Source of the DNA: Dryococelus australis
Taxonomy: Eukaryota; Arthropoda; Insecta; Phasmatodea; Phasmatidae
NCBI GenBank assembly: GCA_029891345.1
Contig: CM057009.1
Coordinates: forward strand, 230,104,620 to 230,168,619
DNA length: 64,000 nucleotides
Direction: 5' to 3'
Below are positions 38,120 to 48,865 of this stretch, one piece after another (positions within the stretch are counted from its first letter, which is position 1; each line of letters begins with the position of its first letter). The notes beneath the pieces are model-generated. The model did no database searches. It was not told where the DNA came from and saw only the letters and a program-made list of their open reading frames with translations. The position numbers and the translations under genes are program-made.

Positions 38120-39000
38120 TCAACCAGATGAACTGGATCTGTCATCATTGAGGTTTATTATGAAAGTATCCTCCTTCTCATCTATAATGTTATCCAGTTT
38201 CCAGATTTCACTTTCAACTTTTTCGACCACATAGCGTACACGTTATGTTCCACACATCTGGAATCACAGCTCGTATTGCTTCTTCCAGAAGTATTTTAAT
38301 GTCCGACAACTTGTATGACCTATTCTTCGCTGCAACAAATCCTTTAATTCGTGTCCAAACCATTCTATAGGATACAATTCGAAGAGATATGGGGGAATTC
38401 GCAGAGCACTCTTACCCGCATCCCTAGCCATTTCATCAACTGCATACGCATTATATGCTAACTTGTGTTATTTGGCAATATTGAGCAATTCCTTCTTTAA
38501 CATGCCACCTTCGAAATCAATATTCCTTGTTATTAGCCAGTCCTGTATATCCTGCTTCTATAATATTTGCATAGGGAATTCTTTCCTTCTTACAGGAGTG
38601 GTATGGCGCATTATCAAGCACAATAAAATCTTTATCTTCAATTCGTGGAAGTATACCTATGAACCACTTCTCAAAGGAATTACCACACATCTCCTCGTGA
38701 TAATCTCCAGATCTTTTGGACCCAAACACCGACAAATCCCCTTCCACAAAGCCTGACTTACTCCGTATGTGCGTGATTATAAGGCGTTTACCTTTGCCTG
38801 AAGGGCTTTTATTACCGTTCAATAGTCCAGAGAGAAATGCCTGTTTGGATAATGTAATAGTGGTATCCACCCAGAGGCTGTTTAGTGTGTGTCCTGCATT
38901 TAACCACGTTTCATCGAGGAAGTAAATTGATCGTCCTTCACCCCTCAGTTGTTTAATGGAACGCAAATAACGTCGCCTCCATAGAATGATATCATCCCTG
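38120..39000 (-). pseudogene. DDE-superfamily (IS630/Tc1-like) transposase pseudogene
   Basis: The open part (38517-38966) carries IYFLDETWLNAGHT, with the first catalytic Asp, and IVLDNAPYHS, with the second. After a one-base frameshift near 38535-38545 it continues as QDWLITRNIDFEGGM and then RIPPYLFELYPIEWF, with the third catalytic residue as Glu (about 38360-38390). A C-terminal tail ends in DDRSSSSG and a stop at 38120. All three acidic residues are kept. The order and spacing fit the DDE_3-type transposases common in insect genomes. The N-terminal helix-turn-helix part is not visible upstream of 39000, so this is a 5'-truncated, frameshifted copy. I found no TIRs. Confidence 0.88.
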
Positions 39001-40576
39001 TCTATCAGCGTGCTGTCTCATCCACTGCTAATATATTTAGAGCGCAGTTACTTTATTAAATGGTAAAATGTGTGTCTTTATTGCCACCAATTTAATAATA
39101 AATGCCTGGGCCAATTAATTCATATCAGCGTACGTCTTGTTTGTCAAATTTGGTGGGAATGTGTATATTTTTTATGAGTTACGATACAAAGATTTTGTTA
39201 TTTCGTGTTGCGCTAAATTACAAAAAGCTGAACGAAATTGGTTATTTCTTGGCATATTTAATGTTTATGCAATTTGGTCTTCATATCAAATTTAATAGAT
39301 TTAGATGATACGTATGCGTGGTTATATAAATAAATATATATATATATTTTTGGCTTGGTTTTGAAAATACAGCAAGTTCCATATTTATCTTAACTGTATA
39401 TGCTACCGTGGTCTACTATAGGCTTTTAAAGGTACTAGTTACCTTCTAAATGTGGCAGGAATCCATTGTGTAATTTTCGAGTTATGATGGCAAACCTTAT
39501 TGTTTAATGATGTGCTACCTTCCACAATGCCGAACCAATAAGAACCTACCTTCTTAATTAAAGACATACATGATTAACTATCAAAAAACAAGAATAGTTA
39601 TTACATTGTAAAATAAATCCCCAGGTATGAAATAGTGCCCTATTATATTAAAATAGCAACCGTTTTGAAAATAAGCAAGCGACTTGACAGAACATTGCAA
39701 AATTGGTTGTCCTTACTAAGTTTTATGTGTACCGAATATGGTGAAATATGTTTCACGGGTTCGAATGTTGTTATGAGCGGACATACAGTACATCACAAAC
39801 AGACATTTGCGTGATTACATAAGCCCATTTTCCCAAGTAAAGTAGCTTAAAGTTAAATTGAATTGAATGTGTCTAGTTAATAAAGGAAATATTGAAGGAA
39901 AAATTCTTAATTAAGACTCATTAAACAACCGCTATATACTGCAGCACCACACTATTTAAAAAATCTGTAGTTTATAACAGAAAGGAAATTTCTCATAAGA
40001 AAAAATAAATAAATAGTTTGAATATTATAAGCTGAGTATAAAGTTTTTTTTTTTTTTAATGTTTAAATGGATTCAGAAAGTGATTCGTACAACTAGGGGC
40101 GTACCTTGTTAGGTTTCCTCGCGTGTCTTGTTTTCACAGAGTTCATCGTGGATGTCGTTGTTTTCGTTTGTCCTTAAAGAATGTAGCTTAATGATATGTA
40201 CTTGACATTTTATTGCTTCTGTGATGCAATGAGCTACCGTTTAAACTAAAATGTTCAGTTTGACTTCATGCTTCATACTGTAATGCAGAAGAAAACAACG
40301 AGAATCATATGTCTGGCGGAAGAACGTTTGCCTCCACTTGAGAGATAATTAAAGTAAGTCTAATTCTAAAGTATATATTTATTGATGATTATTCCAGATA
40401 AAAGGGCTTTCAAAAGCGCTCTATTTAACTTCAATGGCCTACAAAATGCAGGCAATCACAGTATAGATAGAAACACTCCAACTTACAAAATAAAAGCTCT
40501 TGGTAAGGGGGATTTTTCAGTTTAACTGAATACATTCTATACCTGTGCATGTGAAGTGGGAGTTAGTAAAGACATA
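39001..40576. other. AT-rich non-coding DNA
   Basis: No supported gene. A short (TA)n lies at 39329-39347. An ORF at 39102-39308 (+) is unrecognised and might be a remnant of the neighbouring element. Confidence 0.45.
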
Positions 40577-42040
40577 CAGTGCCGATCAATGATTTACAAA
40601 AACCACGACGTTCTGTAAACATACTTCAGACATTTTGCAGGAAAGATATACAAACAAAAATCAAAGCGAATAAAACAAAGTTTATCAGTACAGTAAATTG
40701 TCGGCTTGAGAACCACGTAGATTCCATACATACAAAAACATAAAATAACGTCTTACAAAAACAGACATTTTTTAACCCCAAAGAATTCATACAAATTGTT
40801 ACAAGTAACAAACATATTCATATGCTCTAATGACTCTCGCCGAGCTACTAATCTAAGCGACTGTTCATTGTATTGTAAAATGGTATAAAACTACAAACAT
40901 GCAGAGACAAATCGAGGAGTGGATGGGCAAACGTACTGACACGTAGAGAAGAAAGTTATATTGTGAAAAAAATTCGTCAGAGATCTTTTACCAGTCGATG
41001 TGCTATTACAAGAGACCTACGAAATACTTTCAAATCCACTATCGCCAATGACAATGAGAAGAGTGCTCAGCAATAGTGACTATAGTGCTTAATGCAAGAA
41101 CGTCACAGAAATAATTGCATATAAGCAAATGTAATTGTAAGAAGAGGCTTAACTTCACTAAGGTATGTTTACAGAAAAATTACTGGACTGATGTAATATT
41201 TCTATATGAGGGTAAATTCAAAGTTTTCGGTCATGACAGTCCACCAAAAGTGTGGAGAATATCCAAAAAAGAGACGCATCCCCAAAATTCTCGTCGTACC
41301 ATCAAGTATAGTGTGGGTTCAGTTATGATGTGAGGGTGCATTAGTGCATGTTTCATAGGTGAACTGATTTTTATAGATTGACTAGTAGATCAATAAAAAT
41401 ATATAGATCTGTTTAAACATAATATGCTACAAAATGTCATACAACTTGATGTAGTAATACAAATTTTGCCAGTATAATGATACTAAGTATAAATTCTGTG
41501 AAACACGAATTTGGTTGCTGTATAATAGTCCTCGTGTAATATAAACTGCACTCCAACCCTCAAACTGAAATTCAATAGAACATGTATGTGCATACTTAAA
41601 CATAAATCTATGAAAACATCATATTTCAAGCACACAGTGCGACTTGAAGGAGAAAAATCTTCATGAGTGGAACAATATGCCTCCCAGTGTCATACAAACG
41701 GCAGTAAAGTCAATGCCAGCGTGTTTGAGAAGCATTGTGAAGCAAAAGTGAGGGCATGATAAATATTAAATAGAGATTTTTTATTGTTTATGACGATGTA
41801 GAAAGAGCATTTGTTCTTCATACAAATGTGTATGAACATTTCTGATTTGGAAAAAGTACATTTATTTACATTTGTGTGATTTATTGCTTTGGTTCCTTTA
41901 TAAGTATTGTTTTTTATTTGTTGAATTGATGAAATGGAATAAATATTACAGCTGGATGCATACGTGTGTGTCATCATAATTGCTTATTGTACAAATGTCG
42001 TGAAAGGAACAGGATGTTTGAATATTTGTGATTGACACTG
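40577..42040 (+). mobile_element. Tc1-type DNA transposon with TIRs and TA flanks
   Basis: The left end reads CAGTGCCGATCAATGATTTA and the right end, on the reverse strand, CAGTGTCAATCACAAATATT. Both are bordered by TA (40575-40576 and 42041-42042), the Tc1/mariner target site. CAGTGYC-ATCA ends are typical of the Tc1 group, and 1464 bp is a normal length. A degenerate transposase lies inside on the plus strand. Confidence 0.9.
40899..41590 (+). pseudogene. Tc1-like transposase pseudogene
   Basis: An N-terminal stretch with RTDT-like and RSFTSRCAITRDL words resembles the second helix-turn-helix of Tc1 transposases. The DDE region starts in the 41115-41333 frame: W-DVIFLYEGKF, KVWR, then YSVGSVMM (the GG-VMVWG block). 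The consensus VIFSDESKF has Tyr in place of the first catalytic Asp. Near 41470 the QQDNDPKH block reads as YNDTKYK, again with Tyr where the second Asp is expected. NSIEHVC near 41565 preserves the final Glu of the NPIE-W block. Stops and frameshifts separate the pieces. The transposase is dead. Confidence 0.85.
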
Positions 42041-42174
42041 TATATACACATTAGGGCTTAAACAATTCTTAATTTTACCAATGATAATAAACCGAAAAGA
42101 CGTGGTATACAATTCAGAGCTACATATTTTTAAAAAATAATTATAATACGTAGGATATTTTCCGTCCTGATGTC

Positions 42175-42275
42175 AACGTACGCTTGGTAGCACTGTTTGT
42201 AAGATAACGGTCGATAAGCTGGATGCTTTATGTTCAAATCCCAGACACCACAAAATGTTTGTTACTTCGGTACAG
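42175..42275 (+). repeat. tRNA-like SINE fragment
   Basis: TTGGTAGCACTGTTTG (box-A-like) is followed by ATGTTCAAATCCCAG (box-B-like) about 45 bp later, then ACACCACAAAATG. Spacing fits a tRNA-derived head. No body match to the other SINE copies was noticed. Confidence 0.45.
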
Positions 42276-43221
42276 AAATGATGTAAAATTACAAAATATA
42301 AACAGTGAATGTTGGAAATATGTTTGTTTTTATTACTGGCATCCTTAAATTCATCGTAAAAAATATTTAATTGGCTACATACAGTTGGCACTGAATTTAC
42401 TTACACCACAAAAGATAGTCACCATATCTATGTTATCTATAATTTGATTACTTTCTGTTGTTCCGGCACTGTGTGATAATGGTTGTTAAAATTGAAAGCG
42501 CAAAATTTTATGGAAATCCTAATTACACACATCAAAAGGTATTAATTTTAGTATTGAACTTCGTCATTTCTTTTACAGGTTCTCACATTCCTTTATTTTA
42601 TTTTTGCACTACTATTTGAGATAAAATAATCTATATGGCAAAACATATTTTGGAGACGCGACACCTGAGTACTATAGCAACAAAGGCATAACACGGTGTT
42701 CAATATTCCAGCCCCCCCCCCCCCCAAACATAAACTTTTCAAGCAACAACAAACTGACCATATATTAACGTGGCAACATTGCACTAGTAGAACTTCATAG
42801 GCATGTCTGCTGCAGCGGTCGGCAGGTGCGAGCGGATGATTCACAATACTGGCGCACTGCCTGGGCATACTTAACTGGTATTGAAGCCATTCTGATGTTC
42901 TTTGGGGTTTCATTTATTTTAAAGTTTGTTCACGATAAAGTGAGCACTTTTGAAATCAACCTTAGAAAAAGTCACTGCTCCTACTTTCATATATGTTAAC
43001 GGGTGCCATGAGACACATGCGTCCAATAAAAATGGTAACGATGAATGGAAACCCAGCAAACACAACCTGTCGGCAAAGTGTCGCAAATTGTCGGCCCAAT
43101 AATTGTACTGTCAGCAATTGTCATTACAATGCCAGAAGACAATAGCTTGCTATATTTTATTTAGGATAACAGATGCATATCATCGAAAATTGTCGGCAAG
43201 ATATCACTGAGCAAACATGTT

Positions 43222-43785
43222 GCAAACATATTAAAAATGTTTCTGGGCCGATTTCCATAAATCAACTTTGTTTTTTTCGGGAAGATGCCCATTATCTTAT
43301 TTATTCCCGCCCGGTAACATTTTCGAGACAAGGCTCTTTATCACAATAAAGATACAAATACTATGTCTTTTTACAGACAAACTTCTGGAAAGTGTTTTCA
43401 ATTTGCAAGATGTTAGCTAGCTGTTAATGGAAATATGTCTTTTTTGAGAGCGAATGTTTGCCGTAAGAAAAAAATGGCTAACTCTATTTATTTATGGTAA
43501 AGATGGATGCCACCGAAAATATGTCGGCAAGATATCTCAGAGCAAACATGTTGCAACCATCTTAAAAATATTTTTGGACGGAGTCCCATACAGCATTTTT
43601 GTCTTTTCAGTAAGCTGGCCATGATCTTATTTATTGTGGCCAGTTAATGTTTTCTAGAGAAGGCGTTTAATCACAATAAAGATATAAATATGATATATTT
43701 TTGCCGACAAACTTTTGGAAAGCGTTTTGAATAAGGAAGATGTTAGCTATCTGTTAAGTGCATGATGTTTTTTTTGAGACTGTAT
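43222..43785. repeat. Internal direct duplication within element B
   Basis: 43205-43440 and 43540-43765 share the order AGCAAACATGTTGCAA, TCTTATTTATT, TTTTC-AGA-AAGGC, TCACAATAAAGATA, GACAAACTT-TGGAAAG and GATGTTAGCTA-CTGTTAA. Element A carries this segment once (about 12925-13090). Confidence 0.8.
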
Positions 43786-44061
43786 GTTAAACTTTCGCAT
43801 GATTTTTCGTGATTTTATGTGTGTCACGTTGTAGCCCACGGCATTTGTTGAGTTTGAAATTTTTTTATATGTACAACCATCCTACAGATATATTAAAAAC
43901 TAACAAAAACTATTTGGTTTGCAAGACTCTGAAGAAATAGTTTCTAAATAATCTGCATTTGAAAAGAATTTGTTTTATTGTTATTAAATTTATGATCTCC
44001 TCTATAATAATTTGTGTCATGATATATTTTAAATTACTTGAAAATACCAGCAACTTACCCC

Positions 44062-44132
44062 ATGTTGTATAGGTGGGAATGGTGGACTGTTAACTCAAAG
44101 GTCTTAGGGTCGAGTCCCATGCTCGGCAAGCA
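44062..44132 (+). repeat. tRNA-like module inside element B
   Basis: TAGGTGGGAATGGTGGACTG is followed by CTTAGGGTCGAGTCCCATGC, giving A- and B-box-like words at tRNA spacing. It occupies the place corresponding to 12608-12682 in element A and is oriented the same way relative to the element. Confidence 0.55.
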
Positions 44133-44261
44133 AAAAACTTTCATATCATACAATGTGTTGACAAGTCAATGAAATGAATAAGAGTAAAGAAGATATTACT
44201 ATAACAAAAAATTGTTATCGGAAAGATAAGGTCTTTTTCATTGTTATACTGCTTATATTTG

Positions 44262-44752
44262 GACATCCAACCGTCGCAGGCCTGGCATTGTAACGACATC
44301 CAGCCATTGCAGGCCCGGCACCGTAACGACATCCAGCCATTCAATAATCGCAGGTCCGGCATCGTAACGACACCCAGCCGTCACAGTCCCGGCATCGTAG
44401 CAACATCTAGCTGTTGCAGTCCCAGCATAGTAACAACATCCAGCTGTAGCACACCCGGCATCGTTGCAACACCCAGCCATCGCAGCCCCGGCTTTGTAAC
44501 GACATCCAGCCATCTCAGGCCTGACATAGTAATGACATCCAACCATCCAGCCGTCGCACATCCGACATCGTAACGACACCAGCCGTCGCAGGCCCAACAT
44601 CATAGCGGCATCCAATTGTCGCAGGTCCGGTATCGTAACGACATCAGATTAATAACGACATCTATCAGTCCCAAGCCCAACATCGTAACAATACCTAGCC
44701 AACGCTGGCCCGGCATTGTAAAAACATCCACCATTTGCAGGCCTGACACTGT
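44262..44752 (-). repeat. 33-bp minisatellite in element B (about 14-15 units)
   Basis: On the plus strand units read AACGACATCCAGCCATCGCA then GGCCCGGCATCGT, 33 bp long, with a few longer variants. As 33 is a multiple of three, all three forward and some reverse frames stay open, which explains the ORFs at 44241-44573 (+) and 44253-44615 (-). No evidence supports translation. Confidence 0.92.
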
Positions 44753-45207
44753 CGGCCAACAGTTAGCCGCCAGTCCATATTTCCACCGGGCCGCTTCCCG
44801 CATAAGACAGCAGTCTGGTATTGGCTGGCGAGAGTTTGTCGGCTAAAATTTACTGGCCCGATACTGGCGCGTATTTTCCGTATTTGTTGGAAAGTAATTC
44901 CATAACTTAACGTCGAATAAAAAGTTTTAGGTAATAATTTCTGTTCATTTAAATTATTTCTTTTGTTTTCTGTTTCTTTTTATGTCTCGAAGTGTAAAAA
45001 AGAGCATTTTGGTAAAATATTAACTTTTCTAATAATTTCAGTGTTTCACTTGACCAATGTACGAATAAAGTGATGTTAAAATGTTAAATGTTAAGAAATT
45101 ACATAAGGCGTTAGAATACACAATATGCATACAAGTAGATCTTAAGTAGAGCTTTTAGAAGTGCTCATTTTACCATGAATAGCCTATACAACCAAAACGC
45201 TGCAATA

Positions 45208-46206
45208 CACTCTAAATCTGAATCAGGGAGAATGTCACTCTTACGATCAGTCATCAGTACCTGTCTAATTCAACAGTCGCTTCTCTAAATTTAACTGATG
45301 TATCAGTGAAAACCAACCAGATTTACCTCACGTATTGATCAGTGACTTTTCCACTGATTCATTAGTCACTTATTTCACTGTATATTAGTGGTATGTTTTT
45401 TGACAGATGGATCAGTGAAACAGCATGTAGATATGTCAGTGAAACAACGTATAAGTATGCCCATTAAACAATGTGTATCAAATGAAGTAAAAAGAAATAA
45501 ACTAATAAGCCAAATACATAATACTGTCTAAAATGTGTTTCTTCTTCCAAATCACCTTTTTACGAGGCAATATGGACATTCAGACGTTTATTACGTTTTT
45601 ACCTCTTTCTTTTTGATTTCATGTAATCACCACAGTGCTTTGTTTGAAGGTTTACACTGCATATAATGTGGCGAAGAAAGTGCATTCATACATAGTATGA
45701 GTTTTAACAATACTAACCGTACCAATAAAACGACATGCGAAAAGGAAGGGTAAATAATTTTAATATTAACGATTTCGATAAGAAGTATAAGACATGTATT
45801 TTGCTTTTGTTTTTATCATAGCTGGTAACAGAGATGGTAACGTAACAGCCTAAAAGTGAAATGGAAATGGTGTATGAGTTCAATCCTGGCCACCTCTGAT
45901 ATTATTTTTACTTCTTTAAATTATGGCAAATCGCGCAATATAAATACTAAACTATCGTAAGTATTTATATTTAAAGTACTTTTTTTCGGCTACATTCAAT
46001 AAAATCAATATTTAATTCGCCACTGCATTCGGTTGTCAACTATACATTCAGTGAAATTGTTTCACATCACTACTTCAATAAATGAATGTTTTTCACTGAA
46101 ACAATCCGTGGTTTTCCACTGATTTTAAGTAAAGCCTTTTGCACTGATTCGAGTGGTTGAATTTCACTGCGAATCAATGGTTTACAACTGATCCGAATTT
46201 AGAGTG
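45208..46206. mobile_element. About 1 kb TIR element with TA flanks
   Basis: The left end CACTCTAAATCTGAATCAG and the reverse complement of the right end, CACTCTAAATTCGGATCAG, form an inverted terminus of about 19 bp. TA borders both ends (45206-45207 and 46207-46208). Both subterminal regions are packed with ATCAGTGA/TCACTGAT words: at least six on the left within 45290-45440 and five on the right within 46049-46170. There is no ORF of note, so it is non-autonomous. The superfamily is not assigned; the TA flanks could fit Tc1/mariner, but the termini are not of the CAGT type. Confidence 0.75.
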
Positions 46207-46935
46207 TATCACTGGGCTCAAAGTGAAGGCTTGACAAAAAGATGTAATCAAGGTGACATCTTCCTATTCAATTTCAGATTCGGTTTTTTGCCACTGCATG
46301 GCAAATTGGTGTGGGGTAATATTTTATATGCACTAGTAACAAACAATTAAAATTGCACTACGCAGATATAAATGCAGTATATCATACAAAAATGTATATA
46401 CATTACCATCATAAGTAAAACGTTCGATATTCGGCTATACTACTAGATTCCTAAACCCAGTTTCTCAACGCTATTCGTTTATAGTTATATTGTTCTTGGT
46501 GTTACTTGTTTTCCAAACTGTTCTCGAATATTCGCGGATAATGCAGAAGACTTATCTTCTGCATCTTTCTTGATCATTCTTGATCATCATCATAGAGGTT
46601 TACCACCAGATATCCATAATTTAATATTCGTTTTCTCTTGTCTCCATTTTGTCACTAGTTGCAATTAAGATTCCATATTACTATACTTTTGGAGGATCTC
46701 TTTATATTGAAATGTGTTTCCAGTTAATGAAGGTGTTACAAGTAGTACTGCTATTATAAGTTCGTTTTTGAGAATTTTTGTTAAATGCTTAGACAACTAC
46801 TCACTATTTCGTATCCATTTACATCTCATTTCGTAGAGAATTGTAAGGGGAATCCAAGAACTTATCGTTCATTGATATTGGATTAATGATTCGCGAGATA
46901 TGAGTGTTTTAATTAAATAGTACATAAATTGAAAG
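45242..46935 (+). repeat. Interspersed 1.7 kb repeat, copy 2
   Basis: Collinear with 1-1575. It includes most of the TIR element above plus about 670 bp of right flank (46262-46935) also shared by copy 1. The shared flank shows either that one larger repeat carried the TIR element inside it, or that the locus was duplicated as a block. Confidence 0.85.
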
Positions 46936-47527
46936 TAGATAAATCCACTTGCTGTGTTGCCCTGTCGGCTAGATTTTGTGGGTGGCCTAATATTGCTAGG
47001 TTTATTAAAGCTTTCTATTCTCTAAATCACTAGATTACACGACTATATAGAAGTTTATAATTTCAGAGTATTATTTGGTTTTTTAATACAATGAAACAAT
47101 GGTTTGTCTCGCATCCCAGTAGGTTCTTTCCCATTGCGACCTTCTGTCGTTCTGTATCCACCTAATCACATCATTCGACACTTTGGAAGTGTATTATGAA
47201 ACTGTATGCGTCAGAATATATCAGTAAGTTAGTCTGTCCATTGTTTCTCTATTTAAAAAAAAAACCAATTTAATTTAAATTACAATTCAATAGACATTGT
47301 TAGCATAATGTTCTCATCGCATTTGTACTACATGTTAGCACACTTCTACACGAAAACAAATTATATCTATCGATACTAAATTCTTGCAATGAAAAATATA
47401 TTATATATAATCAATAAACATATATAGGACATCTACACCACATATCATTTACATGTAATTATGCTGTCGAGTAAATAATAGCATTTAATTCGCCTGGTAA
47501 ACACAGTTTTTTCGAGTTTGTAAATCC
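46936..47527. other. AT-rich non-coding DNA
   Basis: Nothing supported. Confidence 0.45.
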
Positions 47528-47880
47528 TGGGCCTATAAATCACTTATGGTCGCCGGCTTGCAGAAATAATAGGTGGGTCACGACTATGGCTACCTTTCAA
47601 GATTAAGAATTTAAAAAACGGCTGTTGTAGTTGAGTTGAGAGATCTGGGCAACTCTTAACATCGAGTTCTTGAGATAAGATGAGGGCGAAATTAGGTGAT
47701 AATTGAGTAGCATAGGAACGCAAGTGCGAGGGAAACAGGAGATCCTCGAGAAAACCAACCGGCTCGATTACCACAAGCGAAAATCATGGTACCCACCCGG
47801 GGATTGAACCCGGTTCACCAAGGTGGAAGGCGAGAAGTCTAACAGCTTAGACCCCATGGCTGTTGTATAGAGGAATTGGT
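47528..47880 (-). mobile_element. tRNA-derived SINE, copy 2
   Basis: Read on the minus strand the head has ATGGGGTCTAAGCTGTTAGA (box-A-like) and GGGTTCAATCCCCGG (a perfect box B: GGTTCAATCCC). The body follows the copy at 34171-34510: GATTTTCGCTTGTGG, GTTTTCTCGAGGATCTCC, CTCGCACTTGCGTTCC, then GCCCAGATCTCTCAAC and GCCGGCGACC. The Pol III box B is better preserved here than in copy 1. The ORF at 47544-47774 (-) is a reading through the SINE. Confidence 0.8.
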
Positions 47881-48865
47881 CGAACATGAGCCATAGTCAA
47901 TTAACTCCACGATCAAAATTCCTGATTCTTGCACAACAATTTATCATATATTTGTATGATTAAGTGAATTTTAGCTGGGCTTTGATACTCAGATTAAAAA
48001 TGTAGGAATGGAGCAAAATAAAGAAGTACAGAATAGAGTTCGAGGTACAGTTCTTTAGAGTTTCCTCTTTACTAATATAGAAATGAAAAATGAAACACTA
48101 TGTTAGTTCAAGTCACGTAGTAAACATGTGATTGAATTTTCCACTTCGAATTATAAATGCCGTTCTAGAATGACACAAGGAAATACGAGATATAGTTCAA
48201 GATGCAGTTAATTCATATTTACGCTTCAATGAACTATAAATGCAACTGTGAACATAACTTTAGTTCATAGTAGTCCGTGAACATGTCTTGGAATTGTCAA
48301 TCTTGAATCGAAATTGTCGGACTATAATAACACAAGGAAAAACGAGATATAATTCGAGAAACCGATTTTTCATTTTTCCTCTGCTGTGAACTGGAAATGA
48401 AGTCGGACAATTTGTTAAAAGTTCAGGGCAATTCGTCGACTTGAATTAAAACTTTATTCGTCAGACTTAAACTACCAGACTGTGTGAAATCGCGCAGTAA
48501 AGAATAACAGTTCCAGAAATAGTCAAATTTTATTTTTATTCACCTGGAATGAAATACCGAATTGAACAAATAGATAACAGTAAAGGCCGGACTTGAACTT
48601 GAACTGGAATTATATTATGTTGTCAGTCCATGCTGCCAGCTGTTTGCTAATCGGAATGTGTGCATGGTTGTCGAACTTGCAGAAGAAATGCCTTTTTACC
48701 CTTCACACAATAACATTAGGTTTCTGGAGATTGACCTCGAATTTCATTTCTACTGGTTATATTAATTTGTTTCGTTGTAATACGAAATGTTACAGTATTA
48801 TGGAACGTAATGTTATTTGTAAATATATAATTGTATCCATATGAAAAACACCTGTAACAAACAAA
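47881..48865. other. AT-rich non-coding DNA
   Basis: Words such as ATTCGTCGACTTGAAT, TTCGAGAT and GAAATGAA recur loosely, suggesting old repeats, but no unit could be defined. The ORF at 48593-48844 (+) is unrecognised. Confidence 0.4.

Larger units (their letters stand above)
43052..44890 (-). mobile_element. Element B: larger inverted copy of the CCCAGCAAACA element
   Basis: The ends read CCCAGCAAACACAACCTGTC on the left and ...CCGTATTTGTTGG on the right. Read on the minus strand it follows element A (12182-13352) from end to end: GGAAAATA-rich start, GGCTAACTGTTGGCCGACAG, minisatellite, tRNA-like module, then CAAGGCTC/CTTTCCAAAAGTTTGTC and a GTCGG-rich end. It is 1839 bp against 1171 bp because the minisatellite is expanded and a segment of about 220-260 bp near its 43.2-43.8 kb side is duplicated. 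AAA occurs on both flanks, but no convincing target-site duplication exists. Confidence 0.82.
42922..45186. mobile_element. Possible MITE split by element B
   Basis: GTTTGTTCACGATAAAGTGAGCAC at about 42924 and GTGCTCATTTTACCATGAATAGCC at 45161-45184 match the two inverted ends of the MITE family at 17536-17770 and 61048-61281. Element B lies between them. Removing it leaves about 426 bp, longer than the 235-bp copies, so this is either a longer relative or two separate half-copies. Confidence 0.4.

Noticed and set aside
44241-44615. 110-120-codon repeat-protein-like ORFs on both strands
   Set aside because: Both run through a 33-bp minisatellite whose length is a multiple of three, so open frames are expected without selection.
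47780-47880. Possible tRNA gene on the minus strand
   Set aside because: A good box B is present but the arms do not pair into a cloverleaf by eye, and the sequence continues into a body shared with 34171-34510, so it is a SINE.
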